DNA from: Bacillus_BD sp963708895
Lineage (GTDB): Bacteria > Bacillota > Bacilli > Bacillales > Cytobacillaceae
Direction: 5' to 3'
NCBI GenBank assembly: GCA_963708895.1
Contig: CAVPUE010000006.1
Coordinates: 28,541-92,540, forward strand
DNA: 64,000 bases
Below the pieces are notes generated by a model, which worked only from the letters and a program-made list of their open reading frames with translations, was not told where the DNA came from and searched no databases. Made by a program: the position numbers and the translations under genes. Positions 1 through 9,025 of the stretch are shown piece by piece; within the stretch, counting starts at the first letter, position 1; every line of letters begins with the position of its first letter.

Positions 1-2
1 CA

Positions 3-1095
3 GATAAAGTTAATGTTGAAATTATATCGGAGTATGATGGAGTACTAGAAACTGTTAAATATCTAGAAGGCGATACAGTCAAAGTCGGAGAGACGATTGC
101 TACTTTAATAGTTGAAGGAAAGGCTAGTGCAGAAAAGAAAAGGAAAAAGAGGAAAGAGCAAGTGAGGATGAACAGGTCAAAGGGACGCTCCAAGTAACAC
201 AAGAATCATTGCATCTCCTGCAGCTAGAAAAATAGCAAGGGAAAAAGGAATAGATTTAAATCGTGTACAAACGATGGATCCATTCGGGAGAGTTAGGTCT
301 CAAGATTTATCTGAAAATGAGGTAGACACAAGGAATGCATTCTACAAATCGCGATGAAAAGGTTACGAAGTGGCTGAATGAGCCCCTTCAAGAAAACGCT
401 ATTGATAGAATAAAAATGACCGACGTCGTCGAACCATTGCTAGTAAGCTAGTAGAAGTCCAAAAGACAGCAGCCATGTTAACGACCTTTAATGAAATCGA
501 TATGACAAATGTGATCAATCTAAGAAATCGCCGTAGTGATCACTTTTATCAAGAACATGATGTTAAACTAGGGTTTATGTCCTTTTTCACGAAAGCAACG
601 GTTGCTGCTTTAAAAAGAATTCCGATGCTAAATGCAGAAATTCAAGATGATGAAATCGTGATAAAGCGATATTATGATATTGGAATTGCGGTAGCCGCAA
701 ATGAGGGATTAGTGGTTCCTGTCGTAAGAAATGCAGAGCGCAAAAACTTTGCTGAAATTGAAAAGGACATTTTTGAACTGGCAGAGAAATCAAGGCAAAA
801 TAAGTTAGCGATAAAGGACCTTCAGGGAGGAACATTTACGATCACAAATGGTGGTGTTTTTGGTTCTTTACTATCCACACCTATTTTAAATGGGCCTCAA
901 GTCGGGATATTAGGGATGCATTCTATTCAATTGCGACCCGTTGCAATCGATGAGGAAAGAATCGAGAATCGACCTATGATGTATGTGGCGTTATCCTATG
1001 ACCATCGAATTGTTGATGGTAAGGAAGCTGTCATCTTTCTAAAACATATTAAGAAATTAATCGAAGACCCGGAATCATTGTTGTTTGAAACATAG
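3..1095 (+). CDS. odhB: 2-oxoglutarate dehydrogenase E2 (dihydrolipoamide succinyltransferase), 5'-partial and frameshifted
   Basis: This is the E2 core of the 2-oxoglutarate dehydrogenase complex (TCA cycle), which transfers succinyl groups from lipoamide to CoA. The window opens inside the gene. The frame at 3-197 encodes the end of a lipoyl domain (DKVNVE with the lipoyl lysine). The frame at 199-357 encodes the E3-binding domain (SPAARKIAREKG). The frame at 475-1095 encodes most of the catalytic domain, ending with the active-site DHRIVDG. The link RRRRTIASKLVEVQ is readable just upstream of 475 in yet another frame, so at least three frameshifts separate the parts. Domain order and the family's usual length of about 420 residues fit odhB better than the pyruvate E2. 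The frameshifts could be real decay or sequencing error; loss of this gene would be unusual in an aerobic Bacillus. Confidence 0.85.
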
Positions 1096-1116
1096 GAAAA
1101 AATAGAGTAATTTAAG

Positions 1117-1145
1117 AAGGAGCAAAGGCTATGCCTTTGCTCCTT
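1117..1145. terminator. Intrinsic terminator after odhB
   Basis: A perfect 13-bp stem (1117-1129 with 1133-1145) closes a 3-base loop. It lies between odhB and the convergent sda-like gene and could serve both strands. Confidence 0.75.
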
Positions 1146-1148
1146 GTG

Positions 1149-1277
1149 TTAATTTATAATGGGGTTTAATCCACGTCGCTTAATTTCACCTTTTAAAAAT
1201 CGAATCCAATCTTTATCACCCGTTTTTAATGCATCACGATAAGAGACAACTAACTGTTCATTACTCATAATCTTCAT
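1149..1277 (-). CDS. sda: Sda-like sporulation histidine kinase inhibitor
   Basis: A 42-residue protein starts at ATG 1277 with GGAGG about 8 bases upstream. It has the Sda pattern: an N-terminal helix (MSNEQLVVSYRDAL) followed by a second helix ending in EIKRRGL. In B. subtilis, Sda is a helical-hairpin protein that binds KinA/KinB and blocks the sporulation phosphorelay when DNA replication is disturbed. The EIKRR-L signature and length match the family. The middle part (TGDKDWIRFLKG) is less typical, so a related Sda-like paralogue is possible. It stands alone, convergent with odhB. Confidence 0.7.
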   Translation of the reverse strand: MKIMSNEQLVVSYRDALKTGDKDWIRFLKGEIKRRGLNPIIN

Positions 1278-1474
1278 TGTGCATACCTCCAAGGTAAAGA
1301 ATAGAATATTCAATATTATTCTATTTTAAATGTTTTATGAATAATTGGATACGATTTTTTAAAGAATTCATTAAATTGACATAAATACAAATTCTGTCTA
1401 TAGAAAAGTAGAGGTTGCCCTTAAAAGCCGTACCTTATATACTTAAAGAAAATGGTTTTAAAGGAGTAATAGAT

Positions 1475-1678
1475 ATGATTCATTTAGAGTGGAATGAAAG
1501 AAAAACGATTAAAAAGGTTAAATGTATACATACGAATGCTAAAAAATATATTGTCAATCATGTTCTAACACTAGATAAAGTTTATGACGTGAAAAATGAA
1601 ACAGAGGAATATTATTACATCGTGGATAATACAGGTAGAGTCGGTGGCTTTTATAAAGATTATTTTCAAGAACAGTAA
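1475..1678 (+). CDS. Small conserved protein of Bacillaceae (DUF6501-like)
   Basis: This 67-residue protein is rich in charged and aromatic residues. Start ATG 1475 is chosen because AAAGGAG lies 8-9 bases upstream; the longer in-frame extension has no such site. The pattern KKVKCIHTNAKKY, then VKNETEEYYYIVDN and GGFYK resembles a short family of unknown function seen in Bacillus. No signal peptide or membrane segment is visible. The assignment is from memory of the family and the function is unknown. It ends at a terminator shared with the convergent yidC gene. Confidence 0.65.
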   Translation: MIHLEWNERKTIKKVKCIHTNAKKYIVNHVLTLDKVYDVKNETEEYYYIVDNTGRVGGFYKDYFQEQ

Positions 1679-1701
1679 GGGAAAATAACGAATTAAAGTT
1701 G

Positions 1702-1762
1702 AAAAAGGAGCGACTAAAATGTGTTTGCCATTCATTAAACACATTCTTGACGCTCCTTTTTT
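1702..1762. terminator. Bidirectional terminator
   Basis: The outer stem 1702-1712 pairs with 1751-1761 (AAAAAGGAGCG with CGCTCCTTTTT) and an inner stem pairs an AATGTGTTT-type arm with AAACACATT. It lies between two convergent genes and has A and T runs on either side. Confidence 0.75.
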
Positions 1763-1774
1763 ATTCTAAAAATA

Positions 1775-2551
1775 TTATGCTTTTGCAACTTTCTCAGCTA
1801 TGGGACTCGGATATAATTTACGCCCGATATAGGTTTGTAAAATGAGGAAGAGTCCACCGACTACCCAGTAAAGAGGTAGTGCCGCTGGTGCGCTGAATGA
1901 AACAAATACGATCATGATGGGAGATAGCAGCCCCATAAATTTCATTTGTTCTGCCTGCGCAGCTGGTAAATTTGCCTGTGAGAGTTTGAATTGAAAATAA
2001 TAAACAATCCCAGCTAGAGCTGTTAACCAAATATCTGGTTGACCTAGATCAAACCATAAAAATGAATGGGTGGCAATTTCGTGAGAATTACGAATCGCAT
2101 AATAAAAGGCCATTAATATCGGCATTTGAATGAGTAAAGGTAAACAACCCATATTTAACGGATTAACTCCGTGTTTTTGGTATAATCCCATTAATTCTTT
2201 TTGTAGATTTTGTTGTTCTTTTGGATCCTTTGTTTGCTTTATTTTTTTCTGAATTGAATCCATTTCTGGTTTTAAGGCATCCATTTTGATTTTCATAGCT
2301 ATTTGATTTTTATATTGCTTAAGCATGAATGGTAATAATGCAAATCGGATGAGAAGGGTGACGACAATGATTCCTAACCCATAATTATCATTAAATAAAT
2401 GAGCCGTCCATTCGATGAGCGAGATAAATGGCCCAACAAAATATTGGGTAAAGAAGCCGCTACTTTGTCCACTATCTGATGAGCATGCAGATAACACCAT
2501 GACAATAACGATACCTAATAAGGCGAATAAAACATTTTTCTTTTTGAACAT
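1775..2551 (-). CDS. yidC: Membrane protein insertase, YidC/Oxa1/SpoIIIJ family
   Basis: The 258-residue insertase places proteins in the cytoplasmic membrane, with or without SecYEG. ATG 2551 is the preferred start because it begins MFKKKN followed by a hydrophobic stretch and a lipobox (LSAC), giving a lipoprotein signal as in SpoIIIJ. The body shows the family's five membrane segments, the motif GLGIIVVTLLIRFALLP, a basic cytoplasmic loop (residues about 85-125), MGCLPLLIQMPILMAFYYAI and the C-terminal PAALPLYWVVGG. Bacillus usually carries two paralogues. This copy is monocistronic and away from rnpA/rpmH, so it is more likely the second one. Confidence 0.9.
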   Translation of the reverse strand: MFKKKNVLFALLGIVIVMVLSACSSDSGQSSGFFTQYFVGPFISLIEWTAHLFNDNYGLGIIVVTLLIRFALLPFMLKQYKNQIAMKIKMDALKPEMDSIQKKIKQTKDPKEQQNLQKELMGLYQKHGVNPLNMGCLPLLIQMPILMAFYYAIRNSHEIATHSFLWFDLGQPDIWLTALAGIVYYFQFKLSQANLPAAQAEQMKFMGLLSPIMIVFVSFSAPAALPLYWVVGGLFLILQTYIGRKLYPSPIAEKVAKA

Positions 2552-2582
2552 CAATCTATTTCCTCCAATATAGTAGTTTAGA

Positions 2583-2870
2583 TTAAATAATGGGGTAGGA
2601 AATAGATGGATCTGGTTCATCGCCTGGATTTTCTTTTCTCCGTATAATCTTTACGATCCATATTAAGCGCTTATCGATATGAATCATGACCTTTAATACA
2701 ATAGGGGTGTTCTTTACAATTTGAAAGTCTTGTGGAGAATGAATGTTTTGAACAAGCGTAAATTCAATTTTGAATATCCATATAAAGGAAATTGATAGAC
2801 CGATAAATACACTAATCAGCATCGAATAATCAGCTTGCCCGTTAAGGAAATCTAATATTATTTCAAACAA
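2583..2870 (-). CDS. Small hypothetical membrane-associated protein
   Basis: A possible 95-residue protein starts at TTG 2870 with GAGGTG a few bases upstream. It has one hydrophobic segment (MLISVFIGLSISFIWIF) near residues 20-36, then a mixed soluble part and a C-terminal acidic, proline-rich tail. I do not recognise a family. It lies just upstream of yidC on the same strand, with a gap of about 30 bases that would allow co-transcription. It could be a spurious reading frame; support is the plausible ribosome binding site and membrane segment only. Confidence 0.4.
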   Translation of the reverse strand: MFEIILDFLNGQADYSMLISVFIGLSISFIWIFKIEFTLVQNIHSPQDFQIVKNTPIVLKVMIHIDKRLIWIVKIIRRKENPGDEPDPSISYPII

Positions 2871-2973
2871 ACATTTCACCTCGAACAAGTAGGATAATTA
2901 TTACTTATGCAAGTATATTAGTTTTCATTCCAATTTGCAATTTAAAACAGATCTTTACCATGGTTTCATAGAT

Positions 2974-3003
2974 TAGACAATTATTGAATAAAAGCTATAT
3001 AAT
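2974..3003 (+). promoter_or_regulatory. Candidate sigma-A promoter of pncB-nadE
   Basis: TAGACA at 2974-2979 and a perfect TATAAT at 2998-3003 are separated by 18 bases, about 70 bases upstream of the pncB start. Confidence 0.45.
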
Positions 3004-3070
3004 GTAAGGAAGAAAATTAGTTAGAAATACTGATAGAATAAATGAAGCTGTAATGATGGAGGTTTTTCAC

Positions 3071-4553
3071 TTGATTGAGAATTATGGGGATGACAGTTTA
3101 ACGCTACATACTGATTTATATCAAATAAATATGATGGAAACCTATTGGGAAGATGGAATCCATAATCGAAAAGCTGTATTTGAAGTATCATTTCGTCAAT
3201 TACCGTTTGGAAATGGTTATGCCGTATTTGCTGGTTTAGAAAAGGTAATCCATTACCTAAAGAATTTACACTTTACAGAAAGTGACATTTCCTATTTGCG
3301 AAATGAACTAGGCTATGATGAGGAATTTCTAAAGTTTTTAAAAGATCTGCGGTTTACGGGTAATGTTCGTTCGGTGGTAGAAGGTGAGATTGTATTTGGT
3401 TATGAACCATTAATGCGGATTGAAGCGCCACTTGCACAAGCGCAATTAATTGAAACAGCCATTTTAAATATCATTAATTTTCAAACGTTAATTGCCACAA
3501 AGGCAGCAAGAATTAAGTATGTAATCGGTAATAACGAGTCAGCAGCTGAATTTGGTACAAGAAGAGCTCAGGAGATGGATGCAGCCATTTGGGGTACTCG
3601 CGCTGCCTATATTGGGGGCTTTGATTCAACTTCAAATGTACGTGCAGGAAAATTATTTGGCATTCCTGTATCAGGTACACATGCACATGCCTTGATTCAA
3701 GCCTATATCGATGAATATACAGCTTTTCATAAATATGCACGTCGTCATAAAGATTGTGTTTTTTTAGTTGATACATACGATACTTTGCGCTCTGGGGTAC
3801 CAAATGCGATTAAAGTGGCAAAGGAGTTAGGTGATAAGATTAATTTCATTGGGATTCGATTGGATAGTGGAGACCTTGCCTATTTATCAAAAGAAGCTAG
3901 AAAGATGCTTGATGATGCAGGCTTTCCAAATGCGAAAATTATTGCTTCGAACGATCTTGATGAATATACGATTATTAACTTAAAGCAACAAGGAGCAAAA
4001 ATAGATAGTTGGGGAATCGGGACGAAATTAATTACTGGATTTGACCAACCTGCACTTGGTGCCGTTTATAAAATTGTTTCCATTGAAGATAACGAGGGGA
4101 ATATGGTTGACACCATCAAAATCAGTGCAAATCCTGAGAAAGTATCAACTCCCGGATTGAAAAAGGTATTTCGAATTATTAATTTGGCTAACCAAAAATC
4201 TGAAGGGGATTATATTACATTAGACCATGAAAACCCAAATGAAGAAAAAATGCTTACATATGTTCCATCCGACACATACGTATTTGAAAAAGGATGTCAA
4301 GAATTTTGAAGCAAAAGATCTTCATCAAGATATCTTTATCAATGGACAATTGGTCTATCAACTTCCAAACATTGGAGATATTCAAAAGTATTGCCATAAC
4401 AACTTAAAATATCTATGGGATGAATATAAACGATCTCTTAATCCAGCGGAATATCCAGTTGATTTAAGTCCATTATGTTGGGAAAATAAACGTCGTAATA
4501 TCGAATTAGTTAGTGAGAGAGTTCGTTCCATGACAAATAAGGGAAAACAATAA
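3071..4553 (+). CDS. pncB: Nicotinate phosphoribosyltransferase (frameshifted)
   Basis: This enzyme makes nicotinate mononucleotide from nicotinate and PRPP with ATP (NAD salvage). It starts at TTG 3071 after GATGGAGG. The protein closely follows the Bacillus enzyme: LHTDLYQINMMETYW near the N-terminus, EFGTRRAQEMDAA, SGTHAHALIQAY and RLDSGDLAYLSK. The frame breaks in the A6 run near 4243-4248. Removing one A joins NEEK directly to CLHMFHPTHTY and gives a full-length enzyme of about 490 residues. It is 10 bases upstream of nadE, so the pair forms a two-step NAD operon. The single-base shift in a homopolymer suggests sequencing error, not a true pseudogene. Confidence 0.9.
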
Positions 4554-4563
4554 GGGGGAGAAA

Positions 4564-5388
4564 ATGAGATTGAGCATGCAACAAAGAATCATAAAAGAAT
4601 TACATATTCAGTCAAGCGTTGATCCCAAAAATGAGATTCAAAAAAGAATTCAGTTTTTAAAAGATTATCTTTTAAAAACAAAGTCGAATGGATTTGTACT
4701 GGGAATTAGTGGTGGACAGGATTCAACTCTTGCTGGACGCCTTGCACAGCTGGCGGTGGAACAGTTGAGAAAGGAAGGCCATCAGGCAAAATTTATCGCT
4801 GTTCGTTTGCCATATGGAAACCAAAAAGATGAAGATGATGCCAAACTTGCCTTAGATTTTATCCGTGCTGATCAGGAATTTACTTTTAATATCGAAAGTG
4901 CTGTTAATGCAGTGAAAGCTGAATATGATCAACAAACTGGAGCGCCACTCGGGGATTATCATAAAGGGAATGTAAAGGCTAGAATGCGGATGATTGCCCA
5001 ATATGCAATTGGAGGGCAAGAAGGATTACTTGTCATTGGTACGGATCATGCAGCAGAAGCTGTAACAGGGTTTTATACAAAATATGGTGATGGCGGTGCA
5101 GACCTATTACCATTATCAGGGTTAACCAAAAGGCAAGGGAAAGCTCTGTTAAAAGAATTAGGCGCAGATGAAAGACTTTATTTGAAGGTACCAACTGCAG
5201 ATTTACTTGATGAAAAGCCAGGCCAGGCCGATGAAACGGAGCTTGGAATAGGTTACGATGAGTTGGATGATTATTTAGAAGGAAAAACAGTAGACAGGGA
5301 TATTGCTGAAAAAATTGAAAAACGTTATTTGATCTCACAGCATAAACGAGAAATGCCTGCATCTTTATTTGATGAATGGTGGAAATAA
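4564..5388 (+). CDS. nadE: Ammonia-dependent NAD synthetase
   Basis: The 274-residue enzyme amidates nicotinate adenine dinucleotide to NAD using ammonia and ATP. The P-loop of the adenine-hydrolase fold is visible (SGGQDST, residues 49-55), followed by family motifs RLPYGNQKDEDDA, GNVKARMRM, GTDHAAEAVTGF and KVPTADLLDEKPGQADE. The length equals that of the short, glutaminase-free NadE of Bacillus. GGGGGAG precedes the ATG. It is the second gene of the pncB-nadE operon and is followed at once by a terminator. Confidence 0.97.
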   Translation: MRLSMQQRIIKELHIQSSVDPKNEIQKRIQFLKDYLLKTKSNGFVLGISGGQDSTLAGRLAQLAVEQLRKEGHQAKFIAVRLPYGNQKDEDDAKLALDFIRADQEFTFNIESAVNAVKAEYDQQTGAPLGDYHKGNVKARMRMIAQYAIGGQEGLLVIGTDHAAEAVTGFYTKYGDGGADLLPLSGLTKRQGKALLKELGADERLYLKVPTADLLDEKPGQADETELGIGYDELDDYLEGKTVDRDIAEKIEKRYLISQHKREMPASLFDEWWK

Positions 5389-5390
5389 AA

Positions 5391-5421
5391 GAATGGAGAG
5401 GGTTTTTAGTCCTCTCCATTC
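5391..5421. terminator. Intrinsic terminator after nadE
   Basis: A perfect 11-bp stem (5391-5401 with 5411-5421) is followed by TTTTATT. It lies between convergent nadE and pflA. Confidence 0.85.
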
Positions 5422-5433
5422 TTTTATTAGATT

Positions 5434-6176
5434 TTAAGCAAATACGACTTGTTTTGATAGGATCTCATAAGCATTCTTAACGCGATCTTCGACTTGGAGG
5501 CTCGATGTCTGCTAGTGGGTATTCTAATCCTAATGCTTCCCACTTATATACACCTAGTTTATGATACGGTAGAATCTCAATTTTTTTAACATTTTGTAAG
5601 GTAGCAATAAAGTCACCAAGTTCATGTAAATCTTCATCAATGTCAGAAATCGTTGGGACAAGAACATGGCGTATCCAAACAGGAATTTGTTTATCGGAAA
5701 GCAATTTAGCAAATTGAAGGATATGGTCATTGCCCATTCCTGTTAAAGAAATATGTTTTTTACGATTAATATGTTTTAAGTCTAGTAAGATCAAATCTGT
5801 ATATGTTAATAATTCATTCAATTCCGTCTTGAAACTGGGGTGATGTTGAATAACAACCACCAGATGAATCAATCGTTGTATGAATGCCTCTTTTTTTGCA
5901 TTCCTTAAATAATTCAATTAAAAAAGGGATTTGCAGTAGAGGTTCTCCGCCACTAACTGTAATACCACCGCCAGATGATTGAATAAAAGGAAGGTAAGAG
6001 GTTAAGTCCTGCATAATTTCATCTACAGACATTTGTTTGCCAGATCCGATTTCCCATGTATCTGCATTATGACAAAATTGACAACGTAACAGACACCCCT
6101 GTGTAAAAATGACATAACGAATGCCTGGTCCATCAACCGTGCCAAATGTTTCTATAGAATGAATATTTCCGTTCAT
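5434..6176 (-). CDS. pflA: Pyruvate formate-lyase activating enzyme (frameshifted)
   Basis: This radical SAM enzyme puts the glycyl radical on PflB under anaerobiosis. The N-terminal half has IETFGTVDGPG and the 4Fe-4S cysteine motif CLLRCQFCHNAD, then SGGEPLLQ. The frame then shifts twice. One extra base in the G4 run at 5837-5840 separates YSTSPSFK from ELNELLTYTDL, and another near 5492 separates EPPS from EDRVKNAYEILS. Removing both restores a protein of about 247 residues, the usual length, ending at the stop codon at 5434-5436. It lies about 130 bases downstream of pflB, the common order in Firmicutes. Both shifts look like +1 errors. Confidence 0.88.
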
Positions 6177-6303
6177 AGTAAATCTCTCCTTTCAATTATC
6201 AATCAAAGCGCAAAGTGATATTTTCGAGCTTCCAAAAAAATAAAATAGATAGCTCGGGGGAGAGGGGACCTCAGATCCTCCGAGCCAAATGACCTTTTAA
6301 AAA

Positions 6304-8574
6304 TTATCTAACTAGAACGGGTTCTTTTTCTTGAAGAGGTGCTCCAGCTACACTTTCATGGAATGTACGATTGATCACATCGATTTGTTGTTCACGAGTT
6401 AATTTAATAAAGTTAACGGCATATCCAGATACACGAATCGTTAATTGTGGATATAATTCTGGATGATCCATGGCATCTAATAACGTGTCACGATTTAAGA
6501 CGTTCACATTGATGTGATGTCCGCGTTTCGTCATATAACCATCAAGCATCGCAACAAGATTGTTGACTTGTGATTCATCTTCACGACCAAGAGCATTTGG
6601 CGTGATGGTGAACGTATTTGAAATACCGTCCAATGATGATTCATAAGGTAATTTTGTAACAGATGTTAATGAAGCAAGTGCACCTTTTGTGTCACGGCCA
6701 TGCATTGGGTTTGCACCTGGTGCGAATGGTTTACCAGCTTCACGTCCATCAGGAGTTGAGCCTGTTTTCTTACCATAAACAACGTTAGATGTAATTGTTA
6801 AAACAGATTGTGTTGGTACTGCTTCACGGTAGGTTTTATGTTTTCTCACTTTATTCATAATTTCTTTCACAAGGCTTACAGCGATTTCGTCTACACGATC
6901 ATCATTGTTTCCGTATTTTGGATAATCGCCTTCGATTTCATAATCGACAACTAGACCATTTTCGTCACGAACTGTTTTTACCTTCGCATATTTAATGGCA
7001 CTTAGTGAGTCAGCTGCAACGGAAAGACCAGCAATACCACAAGCCATTGTACGTAGTATTTCACGATCATGAAGAGCCATTTCAATTCTTTCATAAGCAT
7101 ATTTATCATGCATATAGTGGATGACATTTAGTGTATTCACATATAATCCACATAACCAGTCAAGCATTTTATCGTATTTCTCCATCACTTCATCATAATT
7201 TAAATACTCTGAAGTAATGGCTTGATAAGTTGGTCCAATTTGTTGTTTGTATCTTTCATCAACACCGCCGTTAATCGCATATAATAATGCTTTAGCGATG
7301 TTCACACGAGCACCGAAGAATTGCATTTGTTTACCGATTCTCATCGCAGATACGCAGCAGGCAATACCGTAATCATCGCCCCATTGTTCTCTCATTAAAT
7401 CGTCATTTTCATATTGAATTGCACTAGATTTAATTGACATCTTAGCTGCATAATCTTTAAATGCTTTTGGTAGCCCAGTCGACCAAAGAATCGTTAAGTT
7501 TGGTTCTGGAGCTGGTCCTAAGTTATCTAGTGTGTGTAAGAAACGGAAAGAGTTCTTTGTAACTAATGGACGACCATCAAGAGCCATACCACCAATTGAT
7601 TCTGTAACCCAAGTTGGATCACCACTATATAATTCATTATATTCTGGCGTTCTAGCAAATTTAACAAGACGAAGTTTCATAATAAAATGGTCGATGATTT
7701 CTTGAGCTTCTTGTTCTGTTAATGTACCATTCTGTAAATCTCTTTCAAAATAAATATCTAAGAAAGTAGAAGTACGTCCAAGGCTCATTGCTGCACCATT
7801 TTGTTCTTTAATCGCTGCTAAATAACCAAAGTATAACCATTGAACGGCCTCTTTTGCATTTGTAGCAGGTTGTGAAATATCGTAACCATATGAAGCAGCC
7901 ATTTCTTTTAGTTCTTTTAATGCACGATATTGTTCACTGTATTCTTCACGATCACGAATCACGTCAGGAGACATGGTGCCGTCACCCATATATTGATATT
8001 CTCTGAGCTTTTCTTTCATTAAAAAGTCTACACCATAAAGGGCAACACGACGATAGTCACCAATGATACGGCCACGACCATAAGCATCAGGAAGTCCTGT
8101 AATAACACCAGCATGACGTGCTGCTCTCATTTCAGGAGTATAAACATCAAAAACACCTTGGTTATGGGTTTTACGCCAGTCTGTAAAGATTTGTTCTACT
8201 TCTTTATCTAATTCGAAACCATATGATTCTAAAGCTGTTTTTGCCATGCGAATTCCGCCAAATGGCATTAAAGAGCGTTTAAATGGTTTATCTGTTTGAA
8301 AACCAACAATTTGTTCAAGTTCTTTATTTAAATAACCAGGACCATGTGATGTAATCGTTGATACCACTTTTGTATCAGCATCTAAAACACCGCCAGCTTC
8401 ACGTTCTTGTTTTGATAATTCCATTACTTGATCCCAAAGTTTTGATGTTGATTCAGTAGGGCCGGCTAAAAAGCTTTCATCACCTGTGTAAGGAGTAAAG
8501 TTTTTAAGGATAAAATCACGTACGTTTACTTCGTTTTGCCAAACACCATTTGTAAAACCTTTCCATTGTTCCAT
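6304..8574 (-). CDS. pflB: Formate acetyltransferase (pyruvate formate-lyase)
   Basis: The 756-residue glycyl-radical enzyme cleaves pyruvate with CoA to acetyl-CoA and formate during anaerobic growth. It has the adjacent catalytic cysteines (GIACCVSAM, near residue 410) and the C-terminal glycyl-radical motif RVSGYAVNF (near residue 730). The length matches the family. ATG 8574 is preceded by GAGGTGA. pflA follows on the same strand. A 445-base AT-rich upstream region holds a Rex/Fnr-like site, consistent with redox control. Its presence marks the organism as a facultative anaerobe capable of mixed-acid fermentation. Confidence 0.97.
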   Translation of the reverse strand: MEQWKGFTNGVWQNEVNVRDFILKNFTPYTGDESFLAGPTESTSKLWDQVMELSKQEREAGGVLDADTKVVSTITSHGPGYLNKELEQIVGFQTDKPFKRSLMPFGGIRMAKTALESYGFELDKEVEQIFTDWRKTHNQGVFDVYTPEMRAARHAGVITGLPDAYGRGRIIGDYRRVALYGVDFLMKEKLREYQYMGDGTMSPDVIRDREEYSEQYRALKELKEMAASYGYDISQPATNAKEAVQWLYFGYLAAIKEQNGAAMSLGRTSTFLDIYFERDLQNGTLTEQEAQEIIDHFIMKLRLVKFARTPEYNELYSGDPTWVTESIGGMALDGRPLVTKNSFRFLHTLDNLGPAPEPNLTILWSTGLPKAFKDYAAKMSIKSSAIQYENDDLMREQWGDDYGIACCVSAMRIGKQMQFFGARVNIAKALLYAINGGVDERYKQQIGPTYQAITSEYLNYDEVMEKYDKMLDWLCGLYVNTLNVIHYMHDKYAYERIEMALHDREILRTMACGIAGLSVAADSLSAIKYAKVKTVRDENGLVVDYEIEGDYPKYGNNDDRVDEIAVSLVKEIMNKVRKHKTYREAVPTQSVLTITSNVVYGKKTGSTPDGREAGKPFAPGANPMHGRDTKGALASLTSVTKLPYESSLDGISNTFTITPNALGREDESQVNNLVAMLDGYMTKRGHHINVNVLNRDTLLDAMDHPELYPQLTIRVSGYAVNFIKLTREQQIDVINRTFHESVAGAPLQEKEPVLVR

Positions 8575-8671
8575 TATTAGTCACCTCATATGTTTTAATG
8601 GATTTATTATTCCATAATTATTAATGTAACAGTTGTTTGTTTTTCTCTACAACAAAAGTATAACAGATTAT

Positions 8672-8689
8672 TTGTGAAAGAAAACACAA
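8672..8689. promoter_or_regulatory. Rex- or Fnr-like operator upstream of pflB
   Basis: The 18-base sequence TTGTGA-N7-CACAA keeps both outer half-sites of the Rex consensus and is one base from the Fnr consensus TGTGA-N6-TCACA. It sits about 100 bases upstream of the pflB start. A weaker TTTTGTGAAAA half-site follows near 8701. In the remaining gap (8575-9019) I see only AT-rich sequence and a poor cre-like match at 8776-8792. Confidence 0.45.
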
Positions 8690-9025
8690 TAGATATGAAC
8701 ATTTTGTGAAAATGGAGATAAACCATTGATGTTATTGGTTTTTGATATTTTTGAAAAATGGTAAAAAATAATAAAAGGAGAACGTTTCCAAAACTGTTAT
8801 ACAAAAAATAATAAATGTGTTTAACTGTTATATAAAATGATATAACGAACAATTGAATGAAGATTGCCTTAATAAAAGAGTAAATATACGAATTCGATGG
8901 ATTGTATTATTAATTTATAAAAGCTTATGATAAAGTAATAAAACAAGGAAAATATAGGTAAGCTTTTATAAACAGATTAAACTTACTTATCTTTTTATAG
9001 ATAATGTTGCAAGAAAGGTGTGTTT

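Noticed and set aside
5814..5830. TGA at the end of the first pflA frame as a selenocysteine codon, given selB in the window
   Set aside because: The protein sequence after the TGA is not PflA-like in that frame, while a one-base correction upstream restores PflA exactly; it is a frameshift.
8776..8792. cre-like sequence upstream of pflB
   Set aside because: It matches only about 11 of 14 cre positions and is far from the start, so it is not listed as a site.
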